Of a DNA stretch of 64,000 nt, positions 56,965 through 64,000 are shown piece by piece. The stretch is from Litorivita pollutaquae. GTDB taxonomy: Bacteria > Pseudomonadota > Alphaproteobacteria > Rhodobacterales > Rhodobacteraceae. The position numbers and the translations under genes were made by a program. Location: NCBI RefSeq assembly GCF_003205515.1, contig NZ_KZ826481.1, positions 724,660-788,659 of the forward strand, given 5' to 3'. Below the pieces are notes generated by a model, which did no database searches, was not told the DNA's origin, and worked only from the letters and a program-made list of their open reading frames with translations. Each line of letters starts with the position of its first letter. Position 1 is the first letter of the stretch.

Positions 56965-57343
56965 TGGGATCATCCTTATCACATGAAGACTGAGAAGTGC
57001 CTCAGCAGCTTCGGTTGGTCAATAATTTTCGGATATTTTCGGGGGCGCGTGCGGATTTAGCACGCAAGAACAACAGGCGGCGTCAGGCGCGTCGGCGCGA
57101 ACGTCGGTCTTTGGCCGTGGCGGCAAAAGGGGTATGCGTGTTGTTCATAGGCAAGGCGAATAGCAGGTGGCGCAAGATTTGCAAAGCCCATTTTCACAGC
57201 CGCCGGTCCCAAGCGGAGAGCGTCAAACCTCCCGCGCCGAACCGGCGGCGCAGGAGGTTCAGGACACGGTACCGCCCCCGCCCCAGCCGGCGAGGACGGG
57301 CGCGATCGTGGCTTTCACAGGGGGAACCGTCACTGCGAACGAT
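56965..57343. other. argD leader region downstream of the ABC permease gene
   Basis: On the minus strand this 379-base region runs from the permease stop to argD. It contains a 21-codon arginine-rich frame (57083-57148), a hairpin GCGTGC-TAAATCC-GCACGC (57047-57065), and a second hairpin CTGAG-GCACTT-CTCAG (56990-57005) just before the argD ribosome-binding site. Upstream, TTGCAA and TATTCG spaced 16 bases apart (minus strand, just before 57148) could be a promoter that starts transcription almost at the leader ATG. A plus-strand frame here is not coding. Confidence 0.5.
57083..57148 (-). CDS. Candidate arginine-rich leader peptide of argDF
   Basis: This 21-residue frame begins MNNTHTPFAATAK and ends with an arginine-rich tail (Asp, Arg-Arg, Ser, Arg-Arg-Arg, Ala). 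Five of the last seven codons encode arginine (CGA CGT, TCG, CGC CGA CGC); CGA is uncommon in the surrounding genes. The stop is followed by two short hairpins before argD. That layout fits ribosome-mediated attenuation in response to charged tRNA-Arg. There is no Shine-Dalgarno, but a promoter candidate lies so close that the mRNA may be leaderless. Inference from position and composition only. Confidence 0.45.
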   Translation of the reverse strand: MNNTHTPFAATAKDRRSRRRA

Positions 57344-58162
57344 TTACGCCTTGAGCCGATACCCCGTGCGGAACATCGCCCATGCCGTCCCCGCGATCAC
57401 AAATGTCGCCGTGGCGCACACGATCAAGCCAAGCACCGGATTGCTGTCCGAGACGCCCAAAACCCCATAGCGCACCCCGTCGATCAGATAGAAAATCGGA
57501 TTGAAATGGGTGATCTTCTGCATCAGCTCCGGCATCGCCTCGACCGAATAAAACGTGCCGGAAAGAAAAGCCAAGGGCGTGACAATGAAATTGGTGATCG
57601 CTGCCATTTGGTCGAATTTATTGGCAAACACCCCCGCGATCATCCCCACCGCGCTCATGAAAGCCGAACCGAGAAGCACAAAAACCAATGCCCAAAGCGG
57701 ATGCGCGATCTCGACCCCGAGGAAGACCAGAACGCCCAACCCGATGGCCACTGCGACAATCACCCCGCGCGCCACACCGCCCGCCATATATCCCAAGATC
57801 AATTCAAACGCCGACAGCGGCGGCATCAATGTATCGACGATGTTGCCCTGCACCTTGGAGATCACAATCGAGGAGGACACATTGGCAAAAGCGTTCTGGA
57901 TCACCGTCATCATCAAGATCCCCGGCGCGATGAAATGCACAAAAGGCCGCCCCATAATTTCGCCGCGCGACGGGCCGATGGCCAGATTGAAAATCAGCAA
58001 GAACAGCGCCGCAGTCACCAAGGGCGCAAGCAAGGTTTGCGTCCAGACCACGACAAATCGCATGACCTCGCGACGCGCCAATGTATAGAGGCCAAGCCAG
58101 TTGACCCGCCCGAACCGGCGTTCACTCATCGCGCTTGTGCCCAATTTCACCTGATTGCTCAT
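57344..58162 (-). CDS. ABC-2 type transporter permease
   Basis: The 272-residue protein has six hydrophobic segments (VVVWTQTLLAPLVTAALFLLIF is the first) and the ABC-2 pattern VSSSIVISKVQGNIVDTLMPPL followed by ITNFIVTPLAFLSGTFYSVE. Such permeases export polysaccharide, drugs or heme precursors. No ATP-binding partner is adjacent, so it must pair with a gene elsewhere. Start codons at 58162 and 58129 are both possible. It is divergent from gcrA. Confidence 0.9.
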   Translation of the reverse strand: MSNQVKLGTSAMSERRFGRVNWLGLYTLARREVMRFVVVWTQTLLAPLVTAALFLLIFNLAIGPSRGEIMGRPFVHFIAPGILMMTVIQNAFANVSSSIVISKVQGNIVDTLMPPLSAFELILGYMAGGVARGVIVAVAIGLGVLVFLGVEIAHPLWALVFVLLGSAFMSAVGMIAGVFANKFDQMAAITNFIVTPLAFLSGTFYSVEAMPELMQKITHFNPIFYLIDGVRYGVLGVSDSNPVLGLIVCATATFVIAGTAWAMFRTGYRLKA

Positions 58163-58296
58163 GCCAAAACCCCTGCCATTTGATTCGATGCCTTGTAACT
58201 CGGATGCGAGTGTTTAAAATAGGGGACTATTAGGAATTTCTAGAGCGGCCCGCGCCACCTGCGCATTGGGGGCCGCTTTTCAGGTAAGGAAGACAG

Positions 58297-58878
58297 ATGT
58301 CTTGGACCGACGATCGCGTTGAGCTTTTGAAAAAGATGTGGGGCGAGGGCCAATCGGCCAGCCAGATCGCCAAGGAATTGGGCGGTGTTACGCGCAACGC
58401 GGTGATCGGCAAAGTCCACCGGCTGGGCCTGTCCAACCGCTCGGGCGGTGGCACCTCGGCGAAAACCGAAGCGGCCAAACCGGCACCAGAAACCAAGGCG
58501 GCCAAACCCGCCGCCAAGGCCAAACCGGTCAAGCCCTCTGCGCCCAAGGCCGAACCGGAGCCCGAAAAGCCCGTTGCCGTGCATGTGCCGCACACCCGCA
58601 AGGCCATCATTCCGGCGGGGCAACCTTTGCCGCCGCAACCGTCAGCCAATGAAATCAGCCCTGAAGCCTTGGCCAAAGTCTCCGCCATCGAAAAGAAAGC
58701 CAAGCGGCTGACCTTGATGGAATTGACTGAACGCACGTGCAAATGGCCCGTGGGCGATCCGGCGACGCCCGATTTTTGGTTCTGCGGTCTGCCGGTGCAA
58801 GCGGGCAAACCTTACTGCGAGGCCCATGTCGGCGTGGCCTTCCAACCGATGTCCTCGCGCCGCGACCGCAAAAGGTAA
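58297..58878 (+). CDS. gcrA: GcrA cell cycle regulator
   Basis: Alphaproteobacterial sigma70-associated regulator that activates genes with methylated GANTC promoters. The 193-residue length and [20 protein letters not shown] plus [25 protein letters not shown] are diagnostic for the DNA-binding N-terminus. A low-complexity Ala/Lys/Pro linker follows (about 50-110), then the C-terminal sigma-binding part [17 protein letters not shown] and [16 protein letters not shown] terminator follows. Confidence 0.97.
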   Translation: MSWTDDRVELLKKMWGEGQSASQIAKELGGVTRNAVIGKVHRLGLSNRSGGGTSAKTEAAKPAPETKAAKPAAKAKPVKPSAPKAEPEPEKPVAVHVPHTRKAIIPAGQPLPPQPSANEISPEALAKVSAIEKKAKRLTLMELTERTCKWPVGDPATPDFWFCGLPVQAGKPYCEAHVGVAFQPMSSRRDRKR

Positions 58879-58901
58879 CGCGCGCCGCAGACAAATTCAT
58901 G

Positions 58902-58930
58902 AAAAGGCCGGACCCCGCGTCCGGCCTTTT
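58902..58930 (+). terminator. Intrinsic terminator of gcrA
   Basis: AAAAGGCCGGAC, loop CCCGC, GTCCGGCCTTTT: a perfect twelve-base-pair stem with A and T tails, 24 bases after the stop. Confidence 0.85.
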
Positions 58931-59027
58931 GCATTTTGCGATGCCGTTTTGCGATTGCCGTAGTCTCCCCCCTTGCCAAGTCTCCGCCAGCACCCAAATT
59001 AGAGGTCAACACCACAAAGGACGGCCC

Positions 59028-60011
59028 ATGATCCCCTTCTCCCTGCTCGACCTCTCTCCCGTGCCTGCGGGCCATACCCCCGCCGATGCTTTGGCCAATA
59101 CCGTGGATCTGGCCCGCCACGCCGAAGACCTTGGCTACACCCGCTACTGGTTGGCCGAGCATCACAACATGCGCGGCATTGCCAGCGCGGCAACCGCGGT
59201 TTTGATCGGCCAAGTGGCTGCACATACAAAGAAAATCCGCGTCGGGGCCGGCGGGATCATGTTGCCGAACCATGCGCCCTTGATGGTCGCCGAAGCCTTT
59301 GGCACGCTGGCGACGATGTATCCCGACCGGATTGACCTTGGCCTTGGGCGCGCGCCGGGGACCGATATGCTCACCGCGCGGGCGCTGCGCCATGCCCAAG
59401 ACGACGCCTCCGGCTTTCCGCGTGATGTCGCCGAATTGATCAGCTATCTGGGCGATCCCGATGAGGCCGCCAAAGTGCGCGCCGTGCCGGGCGAGGGCAC
59501 CCATGTGCCGGTCTGGATTCTTGGCTCGTCGCTCTTTGGGGCGCAACTGGCGGCGGCGCTTGGCCTGCCCTACGCATTCGCCTCGCATTTCGCGCCTGCA
59601 GCCTTGGAGGAGGCCTTTTATATATATCGCCGTGATTTCAGACCCTCGGCACAATTGGACAAACCCCATGCCATGATGGCGCTGAATGTCTTTGGGGCAC
59701 AAACCGAGGCCGAGGCGCAATTGCTGCGCACCTCGATGCAGCAAGCCTTTCTCCACCTGCGCACCGGCCAACCCGGCCCCCTGCCCCGCCCCGATGCGAA
59801 TTTTGCCAAAGGCATCGACCCGCGCATCATCGCGGGCGTCGATCAGGCATTGGCCTGCACCGCCTGCGGTACGCCGGATATGGTGCGCGACCAGCTTGGC
59901 CAGTTGATCGATACATTCCGCCCCGACGAGGTGATCATCACCGGCCAAATCCACGACCACGCGGCGCGCAAGGCCTCCTTCGCCATCGCGGCAGAGGCGA
60001 TGCGCGCATAA
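59028..60011 (+). CDS. LLM-class flavin-dependent oxidoreductase (luciferase-like)
   Basis: The 327-residue TIM-barrel protein has [45 protein letters not shown], and [14 protein letters not shown], the signature of the bacterial luciferase superfamily group that includes YhbW. Members oxidise substrates with FMNH2 supplied by a reductase. The ATG at 59028 follows AAAGGACGGCCC; the open frame extends much further up, across the gcrA terminator, and is rejected. Substrate unknown. Confidence 0.93.
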   Translation: MIPFSLLDLSPVPAGHTPADALANTVDLARHAEDLGYTRYWLAEHHNMRGIASAATAVLIGQVAAHTKKIRVGAGGIMLPNHAPLMVAEAFGTLATMYPDRIDLGLGRAPGTDMLTARALRHAQDDASGFPRDVAELISYLGDPDEAAKVRAVPGEGTHVPVWILGSSLFGAQLAAALGLPYAFASHFAPAALEEAFYIYRRDFRPSAQLDKPHAMMALNVFGAQTEAEAQLLRTSMQQAFLHLRTGQPGPLPRPDANFAKGIDPRIIAGVDQALACTACGTPDMVRDQLGQLIDTFRPDEVIITGQIHDHAARKASFAIAAEAMRA

Positions 60012-60142
60012 CCCCGCGCGCGGTTCAGCCCAATAATCGGTGATCTTCGCCCCGCCGAAGCCTCGCCGGACGCGCGCAGGCCCGTCGTCCGGCGCAGGAT
60101 TGCCGCACGCGGCCTCTTCCCCCGCGCCGCGCCCTTGCGTAT

Positions 60143-61555
60143 ATGGATATGATGATCACCAACCCGCCCAACCTCCGCCCCGACCTTGCGCCGCGCGCCA
60201 AGATTTCCGATGCCCCGCGCAGCGGCCAACCAACCATTGGCATGGTTTCGCTCGGTTGCCCCAAAGCCTTGGTCGACAGCGAGCGGATTTTGACGCGGCT
60301 GCGCGCCGAGGGCTACGGGATCAGCGCGCAATACACCGGCGCCGATGCGGTGATCGTCAACACCTGTGGCTTTCTCGACAGCGCCAAGGCCGAAAGCCTT
60401 GAAGCAATTGGCGAGGCCTTGAATGAAAACGGTAAGGTCATTGTCACCGGATGCCTTGGCGCCGAGGAAGATTATATTCGCGGCACCCATCCACGGGTGT
60501 TGGCCGTCACCGGCCCGCATCAATACGAGCAGGTTTTGGATGCCGTGCACAGCGCGGTGCCGCCCGATCCCGATCCCTTCATTGATCTGATGCCCGCCAG
60601 CGGTGTCAAATTGACGCCCCGGCATTTCAGCTATTTGAAAATCTCCGAGGGCTGCAATCATAAGTGCAAATTCTGCATCATTCCCGATATGCGCGGCAAA
60701 TTGGCCTCGCGCCCCGTGCATGCGGTTTTGCGCGAGGCCGATAAATTGGTGCAAAGCGGTGTGAAAGAATTGCTGGTGATCTCGCAAGACACCTCGGCCT
60801 ACGGGTTGGATCGCAAATATTCGGCGCATGAATGGCAAGGCCGCGAGGTGCGCAGCCATATCACCGATTTAACCCGCGAGCTGGGGCAACTTGGCAATGA
60901 GAGCGATCTTTGGGTGCGGTTGCATTACGTCTATCCCTACCCGCATGTGCGCGAATTGATCCCGCTGATGGCTGATCCGGCGAATGCGGTTTTGCCCTAC
61001 CTCGATATCCCGTTCCAACATAGCCACCCTGACGTTCTCAAACGCATGGCGCGGCCTGCGGCGGGGTCGAAAACCTTGACCGAGATCGCCGCATGGCGCG
61101 AGATTTGCCCTGATATCACCCTGCGCTCGACTTTTATCGTCGGATATCCGGGGGAAACAGAGGCGGAATTCCAACATCTTCTCGACTGGATGGACGAGGC
61201 GCAACTCGACCGCGTGGGGTGCTTCAAATACGAAAACGTCGATGGGGCACGATCAAACGCGTTGCCCGATCATGTGGCCGAAGCCGTCAAACAAGAGCGT
61301 TGGGACCGCTTTATGGAAAAGGCGCAGGCGATTTCCGAAGCCAAGCTGGCCGCTAAAGTCGGACGTGTGATAGATGTGATCGTCGATGATATTGACGAGG
61401 ACGGCATCGCCACCTGCCGCACCAAGGCCGATGCGCCGGAAATCGACGGGAATCTGTTTATCGACGAAGACACCGAAGGATTGACCGTGGGCGCGATCGT
61501 CACCGTCGAAGTGGACGAGGCGGGCGAATATGATCTTTGGGGGCGGCGGATATAA
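60143..61555 (+). CDS. rimO: Ribosomal protein S12 methylthiotransferase
   Basis: Radical-SAM enzyme that methylthiolates Asp of S12. The 470-residue protein has the N-terminal cluster domain [16 protein letters not shown] and [13 protein letters not shown], the radical-SAM cysteines in [35 protein letters not shown], and a C-terminal TRAM domain (about 400-470). No clear ribosome-binding site precedes the start, and other ATGs follow within four codons. Confidence 0.96.
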   Translation: MDMMITNPPNLRPDLAPRAKISDAPRSGQPTIGMVSLGCPKALVDSERILTRLRAEGYGISAQYTGADAVIVNTCGFLDSAKAESLEAIGEALNENGKVIVTGCLGAEEDYIRGTHPRVLAVTGPHQYEQVLDAVHSAVPPDPDPFIDLMPASGVKLTPRHFSYLKISEGCNHKCKFCIIPDMRGKLASRPVHAVLREADKLVQSGVKELLVISQDTSAYGLDRKYSAHEWQGREVRSHITDLTRELGQLGNESDLWVRLHYVYPYPHVRELIPLMADPANAVLPYLDIPFQHSHPDVLKRMARPAAGSKTLTEIAAWREICPDITLRSTFIVGYPGETEAEFQHLLDWMDEAQLDRVGCFKYENVDGARSNALPDHVAEAVKQERWDRFMEKAQAISEAKLAAKVGRVIDVIVDDIDEDGIATCRTKADAPEIDGNLFIDEDTEGLTVGAIVTVEVDEAGEYDLWGRRI

Positions 61556-61677
61556 ACCACGCGCCTTTGCGCCGATCCGTTTTCGAACCGCAGTTTGCAC
61601 CAAAAGCCTCTTGAAGCGCGCCGTCACAGCGTGTAATTCAGGCGCAGCACATGCGGGCGCGGCCCGATTTGCCCCGA

Positions 61678-61751
61678 GCGGGCGTTGTGTAATGGTAAGA
61701 CCTTAGCCTTCCAAGCTAATGACGCGGGTTCGATTCCCGCCGCCCGCTCCA
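61678..61751 (+). tRNA. tRNA-Gly (anticodon TCC)
   Basis: Acceptor GCGGGCG pairs with CGCCCGC, the T arm is GCGGG-TTCGATT-CCCGC, and the anticodon loop CTTCCAA has TCC at 61710-61712. The 3' CCA is encoded (61749-61751). It lies between rimO and the helicase. It reads GGA and GGG. Confidence 0.95.
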
Positions 61752-61960
61752 AAAACTTTCCTGCTTTCAAAATATTTTTTCATCTGCGGGTGCTTCCCCA
61801 TGCGGCAAACGGACCGTGAGCGGCTCAATGCCCCCAGTTCGGCCAAGGCCATAAGCGGTAGCGCGGTTCTCAACGGCCGGCCGTTCCCGCTCTTTGCCCC
61901 CTACGGTTCCTGCGCTTTTCCCGTGCCTTTGTGCGCCCCATGCCGCAGCGCCCCCTCAAC

Positions 61961-61985
61961 AAAAGAGGCCGCCGAAGCGACCTCT
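61961..61985 (-). terminator. Intrinsic terminator of the DEAD-box helicase
   Basis: On the minus strand AGAGGTCGC, loop TTCG, GCGGCCTCT then TTT: a stable stem with a UUCG loop (one G-T pair), right after the helicase stop. Confidence 0.78.
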
Positions 61986-62000
61986 GATCTGTGTGGTTTC

Positions 62001-64000
62001 TTATTTGCTACGGCGCGGAACCGCATTGCCGCCCTTGGCAGGCGGCTTGCCCTTACCGCTTGGTTTGCCGCCGGCCTTGCCAGCGAATTTCGATCCTGCA
62101 CGCGGTTTGGCAGTTTTGCCGTCAGGGCTGAAACGTTTTGACGCATCGCTGGCATCGGCGCGGGGGCGGCCCGCCGGTTTGCCACCCTCGGGCTTACCGC
62201 CAAATTTCCCCGCAGGCTTGGCGCCATATTTCGCCGGAGCCTTGCCCGCACGCGCCGGTTTTCCGTCCGGCTTGCCGCCTTTGTAATCACCTTTGGGTTT
62301 GCCGTCGCTCTTCGGTTTGGCGTCCGCCTTGGGTTTGGGATAGGGCGCGGCCTCTGTATCGTTCCACACGCGCTTGGTTTTGCCCGGTGTATTGCCTGAC
62401 GCGTCCTTTGTGTGGCGCGGTTTGCGCTCGGGGGCGCCGCCATCCAGCGGATCGTAAGGTTTCGCAGCTTTGTCGCCATATGGCTTTTTATCGCCGTAGG
62501 ATTTTTTATCGCCGTAAGGTTTCTTATCCCCGCGTGGCTTATCGCCGTAGGGCTTCTTGTCGCCGCGCGGTTTGTCAAAACGTTTGCCGCCCGCAGGCTT
62601 ATCGCCGAACCGCTTAGGTCCGCGCTCTTGCGGCGCAAAGGTCGGGGTGCCTTGGAGACGCGTGACCTTGCCGCCCTCTTCCAATTCCATCGGATCGCCA
62701 AGCGAGGCGACAAAGCCGTCCGCGCTGGTTTCCAGTATCTCGAAATAGGTTTCGGTCGGCTGGATGCGAATCGCGCCGATGTCATCCTTGGTCAATCCGC
62801 CCATGCGGCAGATCAGCGGCAAAAGCCAGCGCGGTTCGGCATTTTTGTTGCGACCGATAGAGACCGAGAACCACACGCCGGGGCCAAATTGCGTGGCCGG
62901 ACGCCGTTCGGGGCGGCTGTCGGGATCGGCCAATTCTTCGGGCGCCGATTGGCGTGTGCGATACAAACGCAAATAGGCCGCCGCGATTTCTTGCGGCTCG
63001 TGCATGGCCAAAAGCTTATCGGCAAAAGCGCTTTCTTCGGGGGTCACGGCTTCGGTCCAAACCGGATCGGACAACAGGCGCGCTTCGTCCTTTTCGGCCA
63101 CTTCGGTGGCCGAGGGCGGCGAGGCCCAAGAGGCTTCGAGCTTGGCGAAATGCAACAGGCGCTCGGCCTTTTTGCGCACTTTTGGCGGCACGATCAACGC
63201 CGAAACCCCTTTGCGCCCCGCGCGGCCCGTCCGGCCAGAGCGGTGCAGCAATGTTTCGTGGTTCGACGGCAATTCGGCATGCACAACCAATTCAAGGTTG
63301 GGCAAATCAATGCCGCGCGCGGCCACATCGGTGGCCACACAAACGCGGGCGCGGCCGTCGCGCATTGCTTGCAAGGCGTTACTGCGCTCGGTCTGGGTCA
63401 ATTCGCCGGACAGCGCCACAACGGAAAAGCCGCGATTCGACAGGCGCGAGGTCATCCGCGCCACCATGGCACGGGTGTTGCAAAACACGATCGCATTGGG
63501 CGCCTCATAGAAACGCAGCACATTGATAATGGCGTTTTCGGCATCCTGCGGCGCGACCTGCAAGGCGCGGTATTCAATATCAGAGTGTTGACGCGCCTCG
63601 CCTGCGGTGGTGATGCGTTGCGCGTCTTTTTGGTAGGATTTGGCCAATTGCGCGATGGTTTTCGGCACCGTGGCCGAGAACATCAACGTGCGGCGGGAGT
63701 CGGGTGATTGCGACAGGATGAATTCAAGATCCTCGCGAAAGCCCAGATCAAGCATCTCGTCGGCTTCGTCCAGAATCACCGCACGAATATCATCAAGGTC
63801 GATGCTGCCGCGTTTGACGTGGTCGACCAAACGGCCCGGCGTGGCGACAACAATATGCGCACCGCGATCCAGGGCGCGGCGCTCGTCGCGCATGTCCATA
63901 CCGCCAACACAAGAGGCGACAACTGCGCCCGCTTGGGCATAGAGCCAGAGCAGCTCGCGTTTCACCTGCATCGCCAATTCGCGGGTCGGCGCGATCACCA
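62001..64000 (-). CDS. DEAD-box RNA helicase (5' end beyond the window)
   Basis: The window's last bases fall inside the gene, so the Q motif and Walker A are missing. The visible part begins at motif Ia (IAPTRELAMQ), then VILDEADEMLDLGF (DEAD), MFSATVPKTIAQL (SAT), and HRSGRTGRAGRKG (motif VI). After the core comes a DbpA-like RNA-binding domain (KDDIGAIRIQPTETYFEI) and a tail of about 200 residues that is Lys-, Gly- and Pro-rich with tandem PYGDKK repeats. It probably binds RNA nonspecifically. Role in ribosome assembly or cold response is the usual one for DeaD-like enzymes. Confidence 0.94.
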   Translation of the reverse strand, partial: VIAPTRELAMQVKRELLWLYAQAGAVVASCVGGMDMRDERRALDRGAHIVVATPGRLVDHVKRGSIDLDDIRAVILDEADEMLDLGFREDLEFILSQSPDSRRTLMFSATVPKTIAQLAKSYQKDAQRITTAGEARQHSDIEYRALQVAPQDAENAIINVLRFYEAPNAIVFCNTRAMVARMTSRLSNRGFSVVALSGELTQTERSNALQAMRDGRARVCVATDVAARGIDLPNLELVVHAELPSNHETLLHRSGRTGRAGRKGVSALIVPPKVRKKAERLLHFAKLEASWASPPSATEVAEKDEARLLSDPVWTEAVTPEESAFADKLLAMHEPQEIAAAYLRLYRTRQSAPEELADPDSRPERRPATQFGPGVWFSVSIGRNKNAEPRWLLPLICRMGGLTKDDIGAIRIQPTETYFEILETSADGFVASLGDPMELEEGGKVTRLQGTPTFAPQERGPKRFGDKPAGGKRFDKPRGDKKPYGDKPRGDKKPYGDKKSYGDKKPYGDKAAKPYDPLDGGAPERKPRHTKDASGNTPGKTKRVWNDTEAAPYPKPKADAKPKSDGKPKGDYKGGKPDGKPARAGKAPAKYGAKPAGKFGGKPEGGKPAGRPRADASDASKRFSPDGKTAKPRAGSKFAGKAGGKPSGKGKPPAKGGNAVPRRSK
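62470..62576 (-). repeat. Short tandem coding repeat in the helicase tail
   Basis: Units of 18 bases (encoding GDKKPY or GDKKSY) alternate with 15-base units (GDKPR), about six in all, with related but diverged codons. The run encodes a flexible basic segment. Confidence 0.7.

Noticed and set aside
57167-58183. Long plus-strand open frame opposite the ABC permease gene
   Set aside because: Beyond about residue 60 its translation is a His/Arg/Gln-rich antisense shadow of a clear membrane protein, and no family is recognisable.
1-64000. CRISPR arrays, insertion sequences, integrases, prophage genes
   Set aside because: No regularly spaced repeats, transposase or integrase motifs, or phage structural genes were seen; the tRNA-Gly is not followed by an integrase or an obvious attachment-site duplication.

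Overview
The window reads as chromosomal core sequence from an alphaproteobacterium of the Rhodobacterales (Roseobacter/Rhodobacteraceae type). This rests on a GcrA cell-cycle regulator, a stand-alone Hint-domain protein, RimO, MeaB, propionyl-CoA synthetase, two MerR regulators next to beta-oxidation genes, and a G+C-rich composition with heavy use of TTG and GCC/GCG codons. A species cannot be named from the sequence alone. I see no rRNA, CRISPR array, insertion sequence, integrase or phage module. About 64 protein genes, one tRNA-Gly(TCC) and roughly eleven hairpin terminators are supported.

Layout. 0-9.5 kb: end of an MBL-fold hydrolase, an AEC permease, a decayed RTX-like gene, aroQ, a small secreted protein, a periplasmic 5'-nucleotidase, the overlapping DUF952-pyrD-arsC run, a MATE exporter and two overlapping PaaI-type thioesterases. 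9.6-17.7 kb: two MerR regulators, the second heading a fatty-acyl-CoA degradation operon (acyl-CoA dehydrogenase, small RHH-like protein, GST, thiolase, NTF2-like protein, FadB/FadJ-type bifunctional enzyme). 17.9-24.2 kb: Hint protein, sulfotransferase, acyl-CoA synthetase, an M48-like membrane protein lacking its zinc motif, and a SPOR protein. 24.2-28.8 kb (minus strand): nucleoside salvage operon cdd-deoA-deoB-add-upp. 29.1-38.7 kb: maeB, a glycosyltransferase, prpE, a CsbD protein, nadK, glyA, an alpha/beta hydrolase and small membrane proteins. 38.9-39.75 kb: an AT-richer DUF2971 gene that looks acquired. 39.8-45.3 kb: lepA, a low-molecular-weight tyrosine phosphatase, a class III sirtuin, a PCu(A)C copper chaperone with a DUF2946 partner, and rpmB. 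45.7-47.4 kb: a three-gene cobalt-type nitrile hydratase operon. 47.5-54.8 kb: meaB, hrpB, NUDIX, Pit phosphate transporter and two DUF1330-type proteins. 54.8-57.2 kb (minus): argD-argF behind a candidate arginine-rich leader peptide. 57.3-64 kb: ABC-2 permease, gcrA, a luciferase-like monooxygenase, rimO, tRNA-Gly and a DEAD-box helicase cut by the right edge.

How the genes fit together. The carbon-metabolism genes form a coherent set for using fatty acids, propionate and nucleosides. Acyl-CoA synthetase and beta-oxidation enzymes feed acetyl-CoA and propionyl-CoA. PrpE and MeaB point to propionyl-CoA and B12-dependent methylmalonyl-CoA metabolism. MaeB links C4 acids to pyruvate. The deo/cdd/add/upp operon breaks down nucleosides, and the exported 5'-nucleotidase could supply them.

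The most interesting signal is on the minus strand at 57083-57148. It is a 21-codon open frame, 118 bases upstream of argD, with five arginine codons among its last seven sense codons, two of them CGA, followed by two short hairpins. This is what an arginine-sensing ribosome attenuator for argDF would look like. I do not know of a described example in this group, and the claim is inference. Secondary signals are the zinc-less M48-like protein, the Hint protein lacking its nucleophile, the decayed RTX gene and the DUF2971 insertion.
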